Source: Clostridium sp. UBA1056 (lineage in GTDB: Bacteria > Bacillota > Clostridia > Clostridiales > Clostridiaceae). From it: a stretch of DNA of 39,801 bases. The stretch spans positions 8,243 through 48,043 of the forward strand of contig DCDL01000041.1 in assembly GCA_002316385.1 (NCBI GenBank), in the 5' to 3' direction. The notes beneath the pieces were generated by a model. The model searched no databases, was not told where the DNA came from, and worked only from the letters and a program-made list of their open reading frames with translations. The translations under genes and the position numbers were made by a program. Below are positions 26,224-34,636 of this stretch, in pieces. Position 1 is the stretch's first letter. Every line of letters starts with the position of its first letter.

Positions 26224-26889
26224 ATGATAAGTATTAAAATTTTAAATGCGTTAAAGGAGAAGTGTCCTGAAGTAGCCATAGGATGTATAGAAGCTAAGGT
26301 AAAGGTAGAGGAAGAAACTAAGAAAGAGTTGTGGGAAGTCATAGAAAAAAGATGCAAAGAAATACAAGAGATGTTTAAGGCAGAAGATGTATTAAAGATA
26401 AAGAATATTGATATATCTAGAAAAGCATATAAGTCTTTTGGAAAAGATCCAAGTAGATATAGACTTTCATCGGAGTCCTTAGTAAAAAGAATTGTAAAGG
26501 GAAATGGGCTATATCAAGTTAATAACATAGTAGATATAAACAATCTTTTATCTTTAACAAGCTTTAATTCAGTAGGAACCTATGATAGAAGTAAGATAGG
26601 CGATGATATTAATTTCACTTTAGGAAGTAAAGGTGAAATCTATGAAGGTATAGGGCGCGGAGTTATAAATTTAGAGAACCTACCCATATTTCAAGATGAA
26701 AAGGGGAACTTTGGAAGTACTACTTCTGATTCTACGAGGTCTATGATAAATGCTGATACAACTCATATTATTATGAATATAATTTCTTTTGGAGGATATA
26801 AGGAACTATATGAATATATGGAGTATGGAAAGGCATTATTAGAAAATTATGCAGATGGAAAGATTATAGATGTGAAAATAATAAAATAA
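26224..26889 (+). CDS. Free-standing B3/B4 (phenylalanyl-tRNA synthetase beta-like) domain protein
   Basis: A 221-residue protein with the B3/B4 fold pattern of the PheRS beta-subunit editing domain: ISRKAYKSFGKDPSRYR, LVKRIVKGNGLYQVNNIVD, NLLSLTSFNSVGTYD, and DSTRSMINADT. Single-domain B3/B4 proteins occur in many bacteria; editing of mischarged tRNA is a reasonable guess but unproven. GAGGTGG at 26214-26220 favours ATG 26224 over ATG 26212. It is monocistronic. Confidence 0.88.
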   Translation: MISIKILNALKEKCPEVAIGCIEAKVKVEEETKKELWEVIEKRCKEIQEMFKAEDVLKIKNIDISRKAYKSFGKDPSRYRLSSESLVKRIVKGNGLYQVNNIVDINNLLSLTSFNSVGTYDRSKIGDDINFTLGSKGEIYEGIGRGVINLENLPIFQDEKGNFGSTTSDSTRSMINADTTHIIMNIISFGGYKELYEYMEYGKALLENYADGKIIDVKIIK

Positions 26890-27088
26890 TGGTGAAAACT
26901 TCAAGGAGCCTCTATAGCTATATTAATTAATACTTTAAATTTAATTGAAGGAAAAACAATATTTGTATAGAATATAAATATTATTAGATTATAGTTCTAA
27001 TTGAAAATACTAGTAGAGTTTAATCAATAATCCATAGAAAGGAAGCTGTATAGGAATTTGTATATATTTCTCTATACTGGGTGATAAT

Positions 27089-27301
27089 ATGAAAATAGAG
27101 TTAGATGATAAGGATATACTTTATGTATTAGATAGTATTCATGGTAAATATATAAGCACAAAGTTATATTTTAAGGAACACACAGATAAAATAGATAAAA
27201 TAGGGATGACTACTCCCGAAGAATTAAAGAACTTATATAATAATTTTCTTGAACAAGTACATGCTCAGGGTCAATATAAGTTTTTAGAAAAAATAAAGTA
27301 G
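27089..27301 (+). CDS. Small hypothetical protein
   Basis: A 70-residue, charged, soluble protein (MKIELDDKDILYVLDSIHGK) with no family I recognise. It is probably helical, with two amphipathic segments (8-22, 42-68). GGGTGAT lies 5 nt before ATG 27089 and a proper terminator follows, which supports it as a real gene. Function unknown. Confidence 0.65.
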   Translation: MKIELDDKDILYVLDSIHGKYISTKLYFKEHTDKIDKIGMTTPEELKNLYNNFLEQVHAQGQYKFLEKIK

Positions 27302-27337
27302 ATAGAAAATACATATATAAATGCAGATTTTGATATC

Positions 27338-27369
27338 AAAAGCCCGAGTAACTAACTTAGGCTTTTTTT
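27338..27369 (+). terminator. Terminator after the small hypothetical gene
   Basis: AAAAGCC (27338-27344) pairs with GGCTTTT (27360-27366), with an inner AGT/ACT stem and a seven-T tract. A good intrinsic terminator. Confidence 0.8.
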
Positions 27370-27406
27370 ATGGATATAATTCTATGGAGAAAGGATGATA
27401 AGTAAT

Positions 27407-27480
27407 ATGGAAAATTCCAACTAGAGATGAGGCATGGGCTCTTTTAAATAAATACAATAAAGAAAAAATATTTCATAGAA
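27407..27480 (+). pseudogene. N-terminal fragment of an HD-domain hydrolase, frameshifted
   Basis: From 27412 the sequence reads IPTRDEAWALLNKYNKEK, the typical N-terminus of small HD/HDIG-type phosphohydrolases. The only nearby start, ATG 27407, is out of frame by one base: an A-run (GAAAATTCC in place of GAAATTCC) explains it as a +1 insertion. The catalytic HD region is absent. A truncated, dead gene lying against the convergent minus-strand operon. Confidence 0.55.
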
Positions 27481-27482
27481 AG

Positions 27483-27520
27483 AAGGCTATATACAAAGAA
27501 TTAACTTTGCATATGGCCTT
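27483..27520 (-). terminator. Hairpin after the radical SAM operon
   Basis: A 16-bp imperfect stem (27483-27498 with 27505-27520; core CAAAG/CTTTG and AAGGC/GCCTT) directly abuts the stop of the minus-strand gene. Downstream on that strand is a T-rich stretch but no clean T-tract. It may act in both directions. Confidence 0.5.
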
Positions 27521-28259
27521 ATTTTACTTCAGGTAGGTGATTCCAATATCTTTTTGGCATACTTCTACTTCTTAATTTCAGGTTTTCACGTTCTTTTATA
27601 TTTATAGCATTATAAAATTCCTTCCAGAGGTCTTCAAAGTTATCACTGAGGTGAGAAGAATTTAAAGATTCAATATAATTTTTAGAAAAAGAAGAAATAA
27701 TACCTTCTTCTTTATTATAAATTAAGGCAATTTCTCTTTTTATATCATGAATTATAAAGTTCTGGTCAGAAAATCGTTCTACAAAGTGAGAATGAATAAT
27801 GGGGAGAATATTATGGTCAGGCTCAATGGTAGAGTAAAAAGTAAAGGGTGCAATTTCCTTAAACCTCACGAAACCAGTAAATCTATGAGCTTCTAAGGAA
27901 ACCTTTCTACAGTATTTATCTACACACATGATAATATCAGCATTTTTAGCTAAATTAATACTATCCCCGAATTTATAACATAACTTAATATATCTATATA
28001 TTAAATTTTCCGAATTAGGAATATCACTTAAATATAAATAATATACGTTCTTTAGCGTGGAGTAGCTAAGTTTATCCCTTATGCTAGAGTATACTCTGTT
28101 AAACTTATCTTCTTCGGTATTTATTTCTTCTGTTGTTGTAATTAAGCTAGGTACATAGGAAGAAAACTTAGTAATTTTAATTTCATCTTTACAACCGTAG
28201 GCGTAAAAAATTGTAGTTAAAAGTCCCTCAAAGGAGCCATCATATAAAAATTCTTTCAT
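27519..28259 (-). CDS. Radical SAM-associated DUF4130 putative DNA metabolism protein
   Basis: A 246-residue protein of the TIGR03915-type family, always found next to a radical SAM protein like the one upstream here. Recognisable parts are the start (YDGSFEGLLTTIFYAYG), the centre (SLEAHRFTGFVRFKEI, then HNILPIIHSHFVERF) and the near-invariant ending MPKRYWNHLPE. It has weak resemblance to uracil-DNA-glycosylase-like proteins in annotation; activity is unproven. It starts 38 nt after the radical SAM gene ends, with GGTGGTG as ribosome site. Role in DNA modification or repair is inferred from the family name only. Confidence 0.9.
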   Translation of the reverse strand: MKEFLYDGSFEGLLTTIFYAYGCKDEIKITKFSSYVPSLITTTEEINTEEDKFNRVYSSIRDKLSYSTLKNVYYLYLSDIPNSENLIYRYIKLCYKFGDSINLAKNADIIMCVDKYCRKVSLEAHRFTGFVRFKEIAPFTFYSTIEPDHNILPIIHSHFVERFSDQNFIIHDIKREIALIYNKEEGIISSFSKNYIESLNSSHLSDNFEDLWKEFYNAINIKERENLKLRSRSMPKRYWNHLPEVK

Positions 28260-28297
28260 GTTATTACACCACCAATACTTTTTGAAAATTATTACAT

Positions 28298-29695
28298 CTA
28301 TAACTCGCCAGTGAGATAAGTGCTTCTATCTTCTAAGAGTAGAGTTTTGTCTAAGAAATTAACCTCATCTTGTGAGGGTGAAGGTAATAGAAGCTTATTG
28401 TCTTGATTATCTAGAATTGGTGTGAAGATTTTATTAAAATTAGAATCAAGAAAGCTTAGCTGCTCATATCTTTCATTTTCAATATAATTTAAGTCGATTT
28501 TAGGTTTTAGTATAGACCTAACTTTTTCTTCATCTAAATCCACGGAACCGTAATATTTACCTTTGCATACTATAAAATATTGTGCACGTTTTAAAACTAC
28601 TCCTAGCTTTTTTAAATCTTGAAAGGTAAGAAAGCTAATTCTTCGAGCACTAATAATTTTTCTAGCGCCACGTATGCCTATACCAGGTATTCGAATTAAA
28701 AGCTCGTAGGGAGCTGTATTAATTTCTAGAGGAAACATGTTGAGGTTATTTAAAGCCCAATTAGTTTTAGGATCAAAGTTTATATCAAAATTTGGATTTT
28801 TATTGTTAAGAAGTTCACTAGCTTTAAAGCCATATACACGGAGCAACCAATCTCCTTGGTAAAGTCTATGTTCTCTAAGAGTAGGTGGAGTTTTAAAATT
28901 AGGTAAATTTTTACCTTCATTTACTGGAACATAGGCAGAGTAATAAACTCTTTTGAGAAAGAATTTATCATAGAGATTCTCTGTGAGATTTAAAATATCC
29001 AAATCATTTTCCATTGTTGCTCCTACAATTAGTTGAGTACTTTGACCACCAGGTACAAATAAAGGAGCATTTCTAGTTAGCTTTCTTTCACTATTACTTA
29101 CAATTATATTGTTTTTAATAGACTTCATAGGAGAAAATATGTCCTTCTTATTTTTTTCAGGGGCTAAAAGTTTTAAAGAGTCATTAGAGGGAAGTTCAAT
29201 ATTTACGCTCATTCTATCTACATATTGCCCAGCTTCTTTTATTAAATCCTCATCAGCTCCAGGAATAGCTTTAAGATGTATATATCCACGGTAGTTAGAT
29301 TCATTTCTTAATTTCTTTACAATTGATGTTAACATTTCCATAGTATGATTAGGGTTTTTAATTACCGCTGAGCTTAAAAATAATCCTTCAATATAGTTTC
29401 TTCTGTAAAAATTTATAGTTAGACTTATTACTTCTTCTGTGGTAAATGCAGCTCTCTCTATATCATTAGACCTTCTATTAATACAATAAGCACAATCGTA
29501 TATACAGTAATTAGTTAATAGAATTTTTAAAAGAGATATGCACCTTCCATCAGGAGTAAAGGAGTGACATATGCCGCTAGTGGAGGAAGATCCCAAAGCT
29601 CCTTTAATTCCTTTACGGTGGGAACCTGAGGACGAACAGGATACATCATATTTTGCAGCTCCACTTAATATTCTAAGTTTTTCACTAATCTCCAT
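28298..29695 (-). CDS. Radical SAM putative DNA modification/repair protein with HhH motif
   Basis: A 465-residue enzyme of the TIGR03916-type family. The iron-sulfur motif is C64xxxC68xxC71 (TNYCIYDCAYC), followed by a TIM-barrel-like core (AIPGADEDLIKEAGQYVDRM, NAPLFVPGGQSTQLIVGAT). Near 330-350 is a helix-hairpin-helix, LIRIPGIGIRGARKI, which fits DNA binding. A variable 60-residue tail follows. The start codon lies at 29695 on the minus strand with GGTGATT-like site. It forms an operon with the DUF4130 partner. The substrate is unknown. Confidence 0.93.
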   Translation of the reverse strand: MEISEKLRILSGAAKYDVSCSSSGSHRKGIKGALGSSSTSGICHSFTPDGRCISLLKILLTNYCIYDCAYCINRRSNDIERAAFTTEEVISLTINFYRRNYIEGLFLSSAVIKNPNHTMEMLTSIVKKLRNESNYRGYIHLKAIPGADEDLIKEAGQYVDRMSVNIELPSNDSLKLLAPEKNKKDIFSPMKSIKNNIIVSNSERKLTRNAPLFVPGGQSTQLIVGATMENDLDILNLTENLYDKFFLKRVYYSAYVPVNEGKNLPNFKTPPTLREHRLYQGDWLLRVYGFKASELLNNKNPNFDINFDPKTNWALNNLNMFPLEINTAPYELLIRIPGIGIRGARKIISARRISFLTFQDLKKLGVVLKRAQYFIVCKGKYYGSVDLDEEKVRSILKPKIDLNYIENERYEQLSFLDSNFNKIFTPILDNQDNKLLLPSPSQDEVNFLDKTLLLEDRSTYLTGEL

Positions 29696-29856
29696 TGAAA
29701 AATCACCTTCTAATACAAAAATAATTAATATATATAAATATTATCAGAACATTTGTTTGGGGTCAATAAAATAAAATTTATTTTTACATAATTAGTGTGA
29801 CTTATTTGAAGCATTTTACATAACATAAAATATAGCAAGAATTATGGAGTTATTAA

Positions 29857-30207
29857 ATGAAGAGACGTAGCAATAACTATAATTGTAACTATGACGATTG
29901 TGATCCTTGTGATTGTGATTGTAATAATAACAATCGTGATTGCAAAGACAATGACGTAGGTGGCGTTGTGGATGCAAAAGAGGTTAGATGCCAAAGAAAG
30001 GAAGATAGATTACTCATATTAATTTTAATACTTCTTTATTGTCAGAATGTATCTACAAACTGTCAATATTATAGATGTATGAATAGTGAATTATTAAATT
30101 ACGTTTTATCCTCACATCGTCAGCTAATGTGCACAATTTTATGTATGACTCAGAGCTTAGTTGATAGTGCAGTAGATTGTTGCGCTAATCAAAAGAACCG
30201 TAAATAA
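29857..30207 (+). CDS. Cysteine-rich small protein
   Basis: A 116-residue protein with 14 cysteines. The N-terminal 30 residues are Asn/Asp/Cys-rich (NCNYDDCDPCDCDCNNNN), a short hydrophobic stretch (RLLILILILLYC) is at 51-62, and the C-terminal half carries paired cysteines. I do not recognise the family. The composition recalls disulfide- or metal-rich spore-coat-type proteins of clostridia, but this is inference. GGAG lies about 7 nt before ATG 29857 and a strong terminator follows immediately. It is divergent from the radical SAM operon. Confidence 0.75.
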   Translation: MKRRSNNYNCNYDDCDPCDCDCNNNNRDCKDNDVGGVVDAKEVRCQRKEDRLLILILILLYCQNVSTNCQYYRCMNSELLNYVLSSHRQLMCTILCMTQSLVDSAVDCCANQKNRK

Positions 30208-30229
30208 GAGCAGAGAAATCTGCTCTTTT
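30206..30229 (+). terminator. Terminator after the Cys-rich gene
   Basis: AAGAGCAG (30206-30213) pairs with CTGCTCTT (30220-30227) around AGAAAT, followed by TTTTA. It begins at the last base of the stop codon. Confidence 0.85.
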
Positions 30230-30364
30230 ACCATTTTAGAAACTTTAAAATAAATGTTATAGAAGAGAATTATATTTAAATCATGAGGGTATATTAAATA
30301 TATAATGGTTAAATTTATATATTGTGATAAAATATAGTGTATATTTAAGAAATAAGGTGATGGA

Positions 30365-31090
30365 ATGGATACATATGAAGATATAATATATGAAGAATTA
30401 ATTATATGGAAAAGAAAAATGATAAAACAGCCAAGTGTAGGAAATAATTTTTCTAAAAACATACAAGACAAAATGAATAAATTTATTCCAGAAAAGTTTC
30501 ACATTATGATTACAGAAGTTATAAAGAACATGGTTAAAGTGGTTATTTTAGGTTCTGAATATACTACATTTGAACCTATAAGGTATACTTCTATGATAGA
30601 GCGAGAGATGCTGGTAAAGGAGAAAATTCAACTCTATAGAAAGGCCGCAACAGTAAGCGGAGCTAGTACAGGATTTGGTGGTTTTTTTATAGGACTAGCT
30701 GATTTCCCTATACTCTTAAGTATAAAAATTAAGTTGTTATATGAAATAGCTAGCATATATGGTCGTGATACAAAGGATTATAGGGAAAGACTATATCTTC
30801 TTTATATATTTCAAATTGCCTTTTGCAGCGATAAAAGAAGAATAGAAGTGTTTCATATATTAGATAATTGGAAAGCTTATGCAGATACATTACCTATAAA
30901 TAAAGAAAGTTTTGATTGGAGAACCTTCCAACAGGAATATAGAGATTATATAGATTTAGCTAAATTTTTTCAACTTGTACCTGTTGTAGGAGGGGCGGTG
31001 GGAGCTGTAGCTAACTACAAGCTAGTAGATAAACTAGGCTACACTGCAATGAATGGATATAGATTAAGACACTTTAATCAGTATTTTTAA
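30365..31090 (+). CDS. EcsC-family protein
   Basis: A 241-residue protein of the EcsC family. The hallmark is the glycine-rich amphipathic helix ASTGFGGFFIGLADFPILLS and the C-terminal PVVGGAVGAVANYKLVDKLG. EcsC in Bacillus is encoded with an ABC transporter and affects secretion, but here it is alone, as in many clostridia, and may associate peripherally with the membrane. The start has AAGGTGATGGA upstream. A possible -10 box TAAAAT (30328-30333) lies in the context TGTGATAAAATATA, shared with the CpXC gene promoter. Confidence 0.9.
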   Translation: MDTYEDIIYEELIIWKRKMIKQPSVGNNFSKNIQDKMNKFIPEKFHIMITEVIKNMVKVVILGSEYTTFEPIRYTSMIEREMLVKEKIQLYRKAATVSGASTGFGGFFIGLADFPILLSIKIKLLYEIASIYGRDTKDYRERLYLLYIFQIAFCSDKRRIEVFHILDNWKAYADTLPINKESFDWRTFQQEYRDYIDLAKFFQLVPVVGGAVGAVANYKLVDKLGYTAMNGYRLRHFNQYF

Positions 31091-31228
31091 AATTCACAAT
31101 TATAGTTATAGCACAATTTAAATTTAGTATATAAGTTTATTAAAGTTTCTACATCAAATTTGCTTACAATCCTAGATTATACTAAGGAATATTAATAAAT
31201 TTTATCTATTAGAGATTATATAATAAAA

Positions 31229-31264
31229 AAGTTGGAATGTAACATCTAATCAACATTCCAACTT
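31229..31264 (-). terminator. Terminator of the minus-strand secreted-protein gene
   Basis: AAGTTGGAATGT (31229-31240) pairs with ACATTCCAACTT (31253-31264). On the minus strand it is followed by a T-rich tract (TTTTTTATTATA). It overlaps the last 19 bases of the gene. Confidence 0.8.
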
Positions 31265-31647
31265 ATTTTGAAATTCCCACTATGATCTCCCTCAACTTGT
31301 ATTTTGTATTTTCCATCGTGAGGTATTACTATAGTTTGAATTAAAGAGTTATCTATGTTTTCGGTTTTATATAATGTGCGATCATTCTCATCAATTAGTG
31401 ATATAGCTAAGTTCCCACCTTCATTTTTAACTTTGATATTAATAGTTAACTCATCATCAACGTCTAATCTAAGGGATTTATATTTATAACCCTTAAATTT
31501 TTTATAGGTCATTTCCATAGAATTTTTTGAAGAGTGTTCCTTAGATTTAATAGCTTTGTAGTTGCCGTCATTGTATGAGTATTTGGTAAATAGCATTATA
31601 ATAATTAATATACATAGGATGAGTAGGAGTTTAGTTTTTTTAGCCAT
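31246..31647 (-). CDS. Predicted membrane-anchored or secreted small protein
   Basis: A 133-residue protein with a lysine start and one hydrophobic helix (MAKKTKLLLILCILIIIMLF, 1-20). The remainder is predicted beta-rich (LRLDVDDELTINIKV, GGNLAISLIDENDRTLYKTE, GKYKIQVEGDHSGNFKISW), resembling a small beta-sandwich like PPC/bacterial pre-peptidase domains. GGAGG precedes ATG 31647 at 7 nt on the minus strand; the longer frame (31668) lacks a site. Function unknown. The hydrophobic segment could be a signal peptide or a membrane anchor. Confidence 0.75.
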   Translation of the reverse strand: MAKKTKLLLILCILIIIMLFTKYSYNDGNYKAIKSKEHSSKNSMEMTYKKFKGYKYKSLRLDVDDELTINIKVKNEGGNLAISLIDENDRTLYKTENIDNSLIQTIVIPHDGKYKIQVEGDHSGNFKISWNVD

Positions 31648-31903
31648 AAGTAACCTCCACATAGACATCTAATATATTTATATAAGAATAGTAAAAAAAT
31701 ATACCTAATTTAATATAAATTATATTAATAAATCTATTTAATATCTATTTAGTAGATTTTAAATAGATTATTGATGCTATGTATTGACTATTTTTACTTT
31801 AATATATATAAATATTAGTATGTACATGTAGAATTAATCATATATAATTTATTATGGTTACAAAGTTATATTCATATAGGTATTAATAAATAGGAGGTTT
31901 TTA

Positions 31904-33085
31904 ATGATTAACGAAGAGAGAAAAAAAACTACAAAGACTAATAAAAAGAAAAATAAATTTTTATCTGGAATTATATTTTTTGTAGTTTGTGGATCAATTG
32001 GTGCTACTCTAGGAATTTTATCTCAAACTTATTTAAAAGAGCTTATGAGCAACTATATTAAAAGCGATAATATTTTTTTAGAGTTGATTAAGTCTTATGG
32101 ATTTATATTAATATTTTTCTTAGGATATATGATTCATATTATTATTCATGAAGCAGGACATCTTGCATTTGGACTTATGACGGGCTATTCTTTTGTATCA
32201 TTTAGAATAGGGTCTTTCACTATAATTAAAGAAAAAGGACATATAAGCTATAAGAAGTTTAATATACCAGGTACAGCAGGACAATGTCTTATGATGCCAA
32301 CCCAAATTAAGGAAGGAAAGTATCCATTCATAATGTATAATTATGGTGGAGGAATAATGAATTTAATAGTAGCAATAATAGGTATATTAATTGCCACTTT
32401 AATAGAGGGAGTACCTATGTTGCTTTCTGCTATACTAATATTGATTAGTGCAGGTGGTATATTTGCAGCAGTAACTAATATAATTCCCTTAAAGATTGGA
32501 GGAATTTCCAATGATGGGTATAATGTAATATCCATGTTAAAGGATGAAAATGCGAGAAGAGGTTTTTATCTTCAACTTAGGGTTAACGGATTACAATCTC
32601 AAGGAATGAGAATTAAAGATATGCCATTAGAAAAATTAAAAGTGAATGAAGGAATTGATTTAACAAACCCACTAAATACTTCGATAAAACTTATGGAATA
32701 TAATTGGTATTTAGATAATATGAATTTTCAAAGAGCAAAACAATGCCTTGAAGATTTTACGCCTTATATGGACAAGATGATTCCATTATATAGGAATGAA
32801 ATAAATTGTGAAAGAATATTTTTAGAGCTTATAGGGGAATGTAATAAGGATTTTATTGATGATATCTATGATAAGAGTCTAAAAAAATATATAAAGGCTG
32901 CTAAATTTATGATTGGAAAGAAGAGGCTTCTTATGGCTTATGAAATTTTTTATAGTAAAGATAGAGAAAAGGCTATAAATTATTATGAAGATACGAGAAA
33001 GTTAGCTATGAAATATCCGGTTAAAGGGGAAGCAGATATGGAGTTAATGTTAGTAAACTGGATGAGGAAAACCATGAATATTTAA
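31904..33085 (+). CDS. M50-family site-2-protease-like membrane metallopeptidase
   Basis: A 393-residue protein with four or more hydrophobic helices. The zinc motif is H82-E83-A-G-H86 in the second helix, and a later helix carries NIIPLKIGGISNDGYNV, equivalent to the family's NxxPxxxxDG segment, with its aspartate near 204. The N-terminus is Lys-rich and cytosolic. The C-terminal 170 residues are soluble and helical, a size and pattern seen in clostridial M50 proteins. Such proteases cut membrane-embedded substrates; the target is unknown. AGGAGGT precedes ATG 31904. It is monocistronic. Confidence 0.88.
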   Translation: MINEERKKTTKTNKKKNKFLSGIIFFVVCGSIGATLGILSQTYLKELMSNYIKSDNIFLELIKSYGFILIFFLGYMIHIIIHEAGHLAFGLMTGYSFVSFRIGSFTIIKEKGHISYKKFNIPGTAGQCLMMPTQIKEGKYPFIMYNYGGGIMNLIVAIIGILIATLIEGVPMLLSAILILISAGGIFAAVTNIIPLKIGGISNDGYNVISMLKDENARRGFYLQLRVNGLQSQGMRIKDMPLEKLKVNEGIDLTNPLNTSIKLMEYNWYLDNMNFQRAKQCLEDFTPYMDKMIPLYRNEINCERIFLELIGECNKDFIDDIYDKSLKKYIKAAKFMIGKKRLLMAYEIFYSKDREKAINYYEDTRKLAMKYPVKGEADMELMLVNWMRKTMNI

Positions 33086-33123
33086 TTTATATTTATTGTT
33101 TTTATAAAGTAATAAGGCAGGTT

Positions 33124-33156
33124 AAAAAGCTATATCTTTGTATGATATAGCTTTTT
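33124..33156 (+). terminator. Terminator after the M50 gene
   Basis: AAAAAGCTATATC (33124-33136) pairs perfectly with GATATAGCTTTTT (33144-33156). The 13-bp stem and T-rich end are those of an intrinsic terminator. Confidence 0.86.
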
Positions 33157-33222
33157 CTGCTATGTGTGCACAAAAAGGATAAATTTGGGAATGAAAGTTT
33201 AAAAATTTAGAAAATAATACAG

Positions 33223-33250
33223 TTACATTTACAATGTAATGTGATAAAAT
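33223..33250 (+). promoter_or_regulatory. Promoter with dyad operator before the CpXC gene
   Basis: TTACAT (33223-33228) and TAAAAT (33245-33250) are 16 bp apart, in the context TGTGATAAAATATA. The -35 box is half of a perfect dyad TTACATT-TAC-AATGTAA (33223-33239), a plausible repressor site. Confidence 0.45.
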
Positions 33251-33305
33251 ATACAGTATATAATAAAACTTTTTCTAAGACTACTAATTAGAAGGGGGAT
33301 TACTT

Positions 33306-33968
33306 ATGTCTTTGAAGAGAAATGTAGAAGTAACCTGTCCAAATTGTTTAATAAAAAGCAATACTAAGTTTTGGAATAGCATTAATGTCACTGTAGATGA
33401 AAGAGAAAAGGAAAGGTTATTGGCTAATGACTTTTTTAAATTTACATGTCCTATATGTAGAAATATAGTAACTATTGAATATGATTGCTTGTATCATGAC
33501 ATGAATAAAAGAGAGATGATATATTTAATAGTAAACTATAGTAAAAATAATAGTGAATTAGTCAAAGAGCTTGAAGCTTTATCAGAAGAAGTTTTACCTA
33601 GATTTGGAGACAAATATAAGCTTAGAATTGTGACTAATAACTATGACTTAATAGAAAAGATTAAAATTTTTGATTGCAATTTAGATGATAGAATTATGGA
33701 AATATGCAAGGTATATTATATTTCAGACCTAGCAGATAGCCATCCAGATTTTAAACTTAAGCATATTTATTTTGACTATGATATTGCTACAGATAATAAA
33801 ATCATTATATTTTTAGATGATAAGGGCGAAGCTTTATCATACGATATGAATATGAAAGTATATAATTTTGTAAAGGATAAATACTTAAAGCAGATCGAAG
33901 AGAAGGATAATAGAATTTTTCAAGCTATTAATCGAGAATGGGCAATTGAGATAATTGAGGCAAAATAA
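33306..33968 (+). CDS. CpXC-domain protein
   Basis: A 220-residue protein whose N-terminal part (9-70) is a CpXC domain with two CPxC knuckles, CPNC (about 11-14) and CPIC (about 48-51), followed by IEYDCLYHD. The knuckles probably bind zinc. The remaining 150 residues are helical, charged and unassigned. AAGGGGGAT lies before ATG 33306. It is monocistronic, ending in a strong terminator. Function unknown. Confidence 0.9.
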   Translation: MSLKRNVEVTCPNCLIKSNTKFWNSINVTVDEREKERLLANDFFKFTCPICRNIVTIEYDCLYHDMNKREMIYLIVNYSKNNSELVKELEALSEEVLPRFGDKYKLRIVTNNYDLIEKIKIFDCNLDDRIMEICKVYYISDLADSHPDFKLKHIYFDYDIATDNKIIIFLDDKGEALSYDMNMKVYNFVKDKYLKQIEEKDNRIFQAINREWAIEIIEAK

Positions 33969-33990
33969 TAATTAAAGATTGAGCAATGAG

Positions 33991-34017
33991 AAGGCAGGAG
34001 AAATACCTGCCTTTTTT
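33991..34017 (+). terminator. Terminator after the CpXC gene
   Basis: AAGGCAGG (33991-33998) pairs with CCTGCCTT (34006-34013), and TTTTTT follows. A textbook terminator. Confidence 0.9.
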
Positions 34018-34636
34018 ATAATATATTAATGATATATTAGTTTTAATAAAATTTTTACATTCTAACACATAGCCTATCTATTGTCTATGCAGGAAATTCA
34101 TTTACATGCTATGTGAAGGTCAAATAATTCTACGTTCAATAGCTTCGATTTGGAAGAGAATACTCACATCTTATTGAAGTACCTAAAATTAATATTTATA
34201 CTTTACTATAAGATACATAACGTAATTGAGGATAAGGTATTTTTTAATCTATTTATATAGACTGAATAGTTACTATTTAAAAGTAAATTGTTTTTATTAT
34301 AAAATTTGGATATATGATGTAAGTATACTGAAAACTTACACAAAAATATTTAAATATTTTTATATTCTTATAAAATACTTTTTGGCAATTTTATCTAAGG
34401 ATATTTTTGAGAAAACTCTGTAATCAAGTAATAGTGGCATTTATATATTGGATAATAAATCCATGATGTATAAAGTTTACCTATGAAGGATAATATATCA
34501 TTGATTAGAAATCATCAACCATTATAAATTTAAAATTTATATGTTATAACTAGAGCACAAGGTGGTTAGACGTAAAAGTACATTAACTACTAGAAAAGAG
34601 GACAAGCTATTAAGTCCAAATATAGGAGGAATGGAA
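34018..34636. other. Gene-poor upstream region of the CAP-protein gene
   Basis: About 620 bases without a credible gene. A 65-codon frame (34226-34423) is low-complexity, starts at TTG without a ribosome site and is probably spurious. A short stretch (34147-34209) reads LRFGREYSHLIEVPKINIYT and may be a remnant, but no start is visible. The rest may hold a long leader or promoter for the CAP gene. Confidence 0.4.

Noticed and set aside
29571..29774. Plus-strand frame opposite the radical SAM start
   Set aside because: Antisense to a well-supported gene and without a plausible ribosome site.
30157..30471. Minus-strand 104-residue hydrophobic frame
   Set aside because: Spans a terminator and the EcsC start; A+T-rich Ile/Tyr composition without family signal.
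34226..34423. 65-residue plus-strand frame
   Set aside because: TTG start without ribosome site, very Tyr/Ile/Leu/Lys-rich, in an otherwise non-coding stretch.
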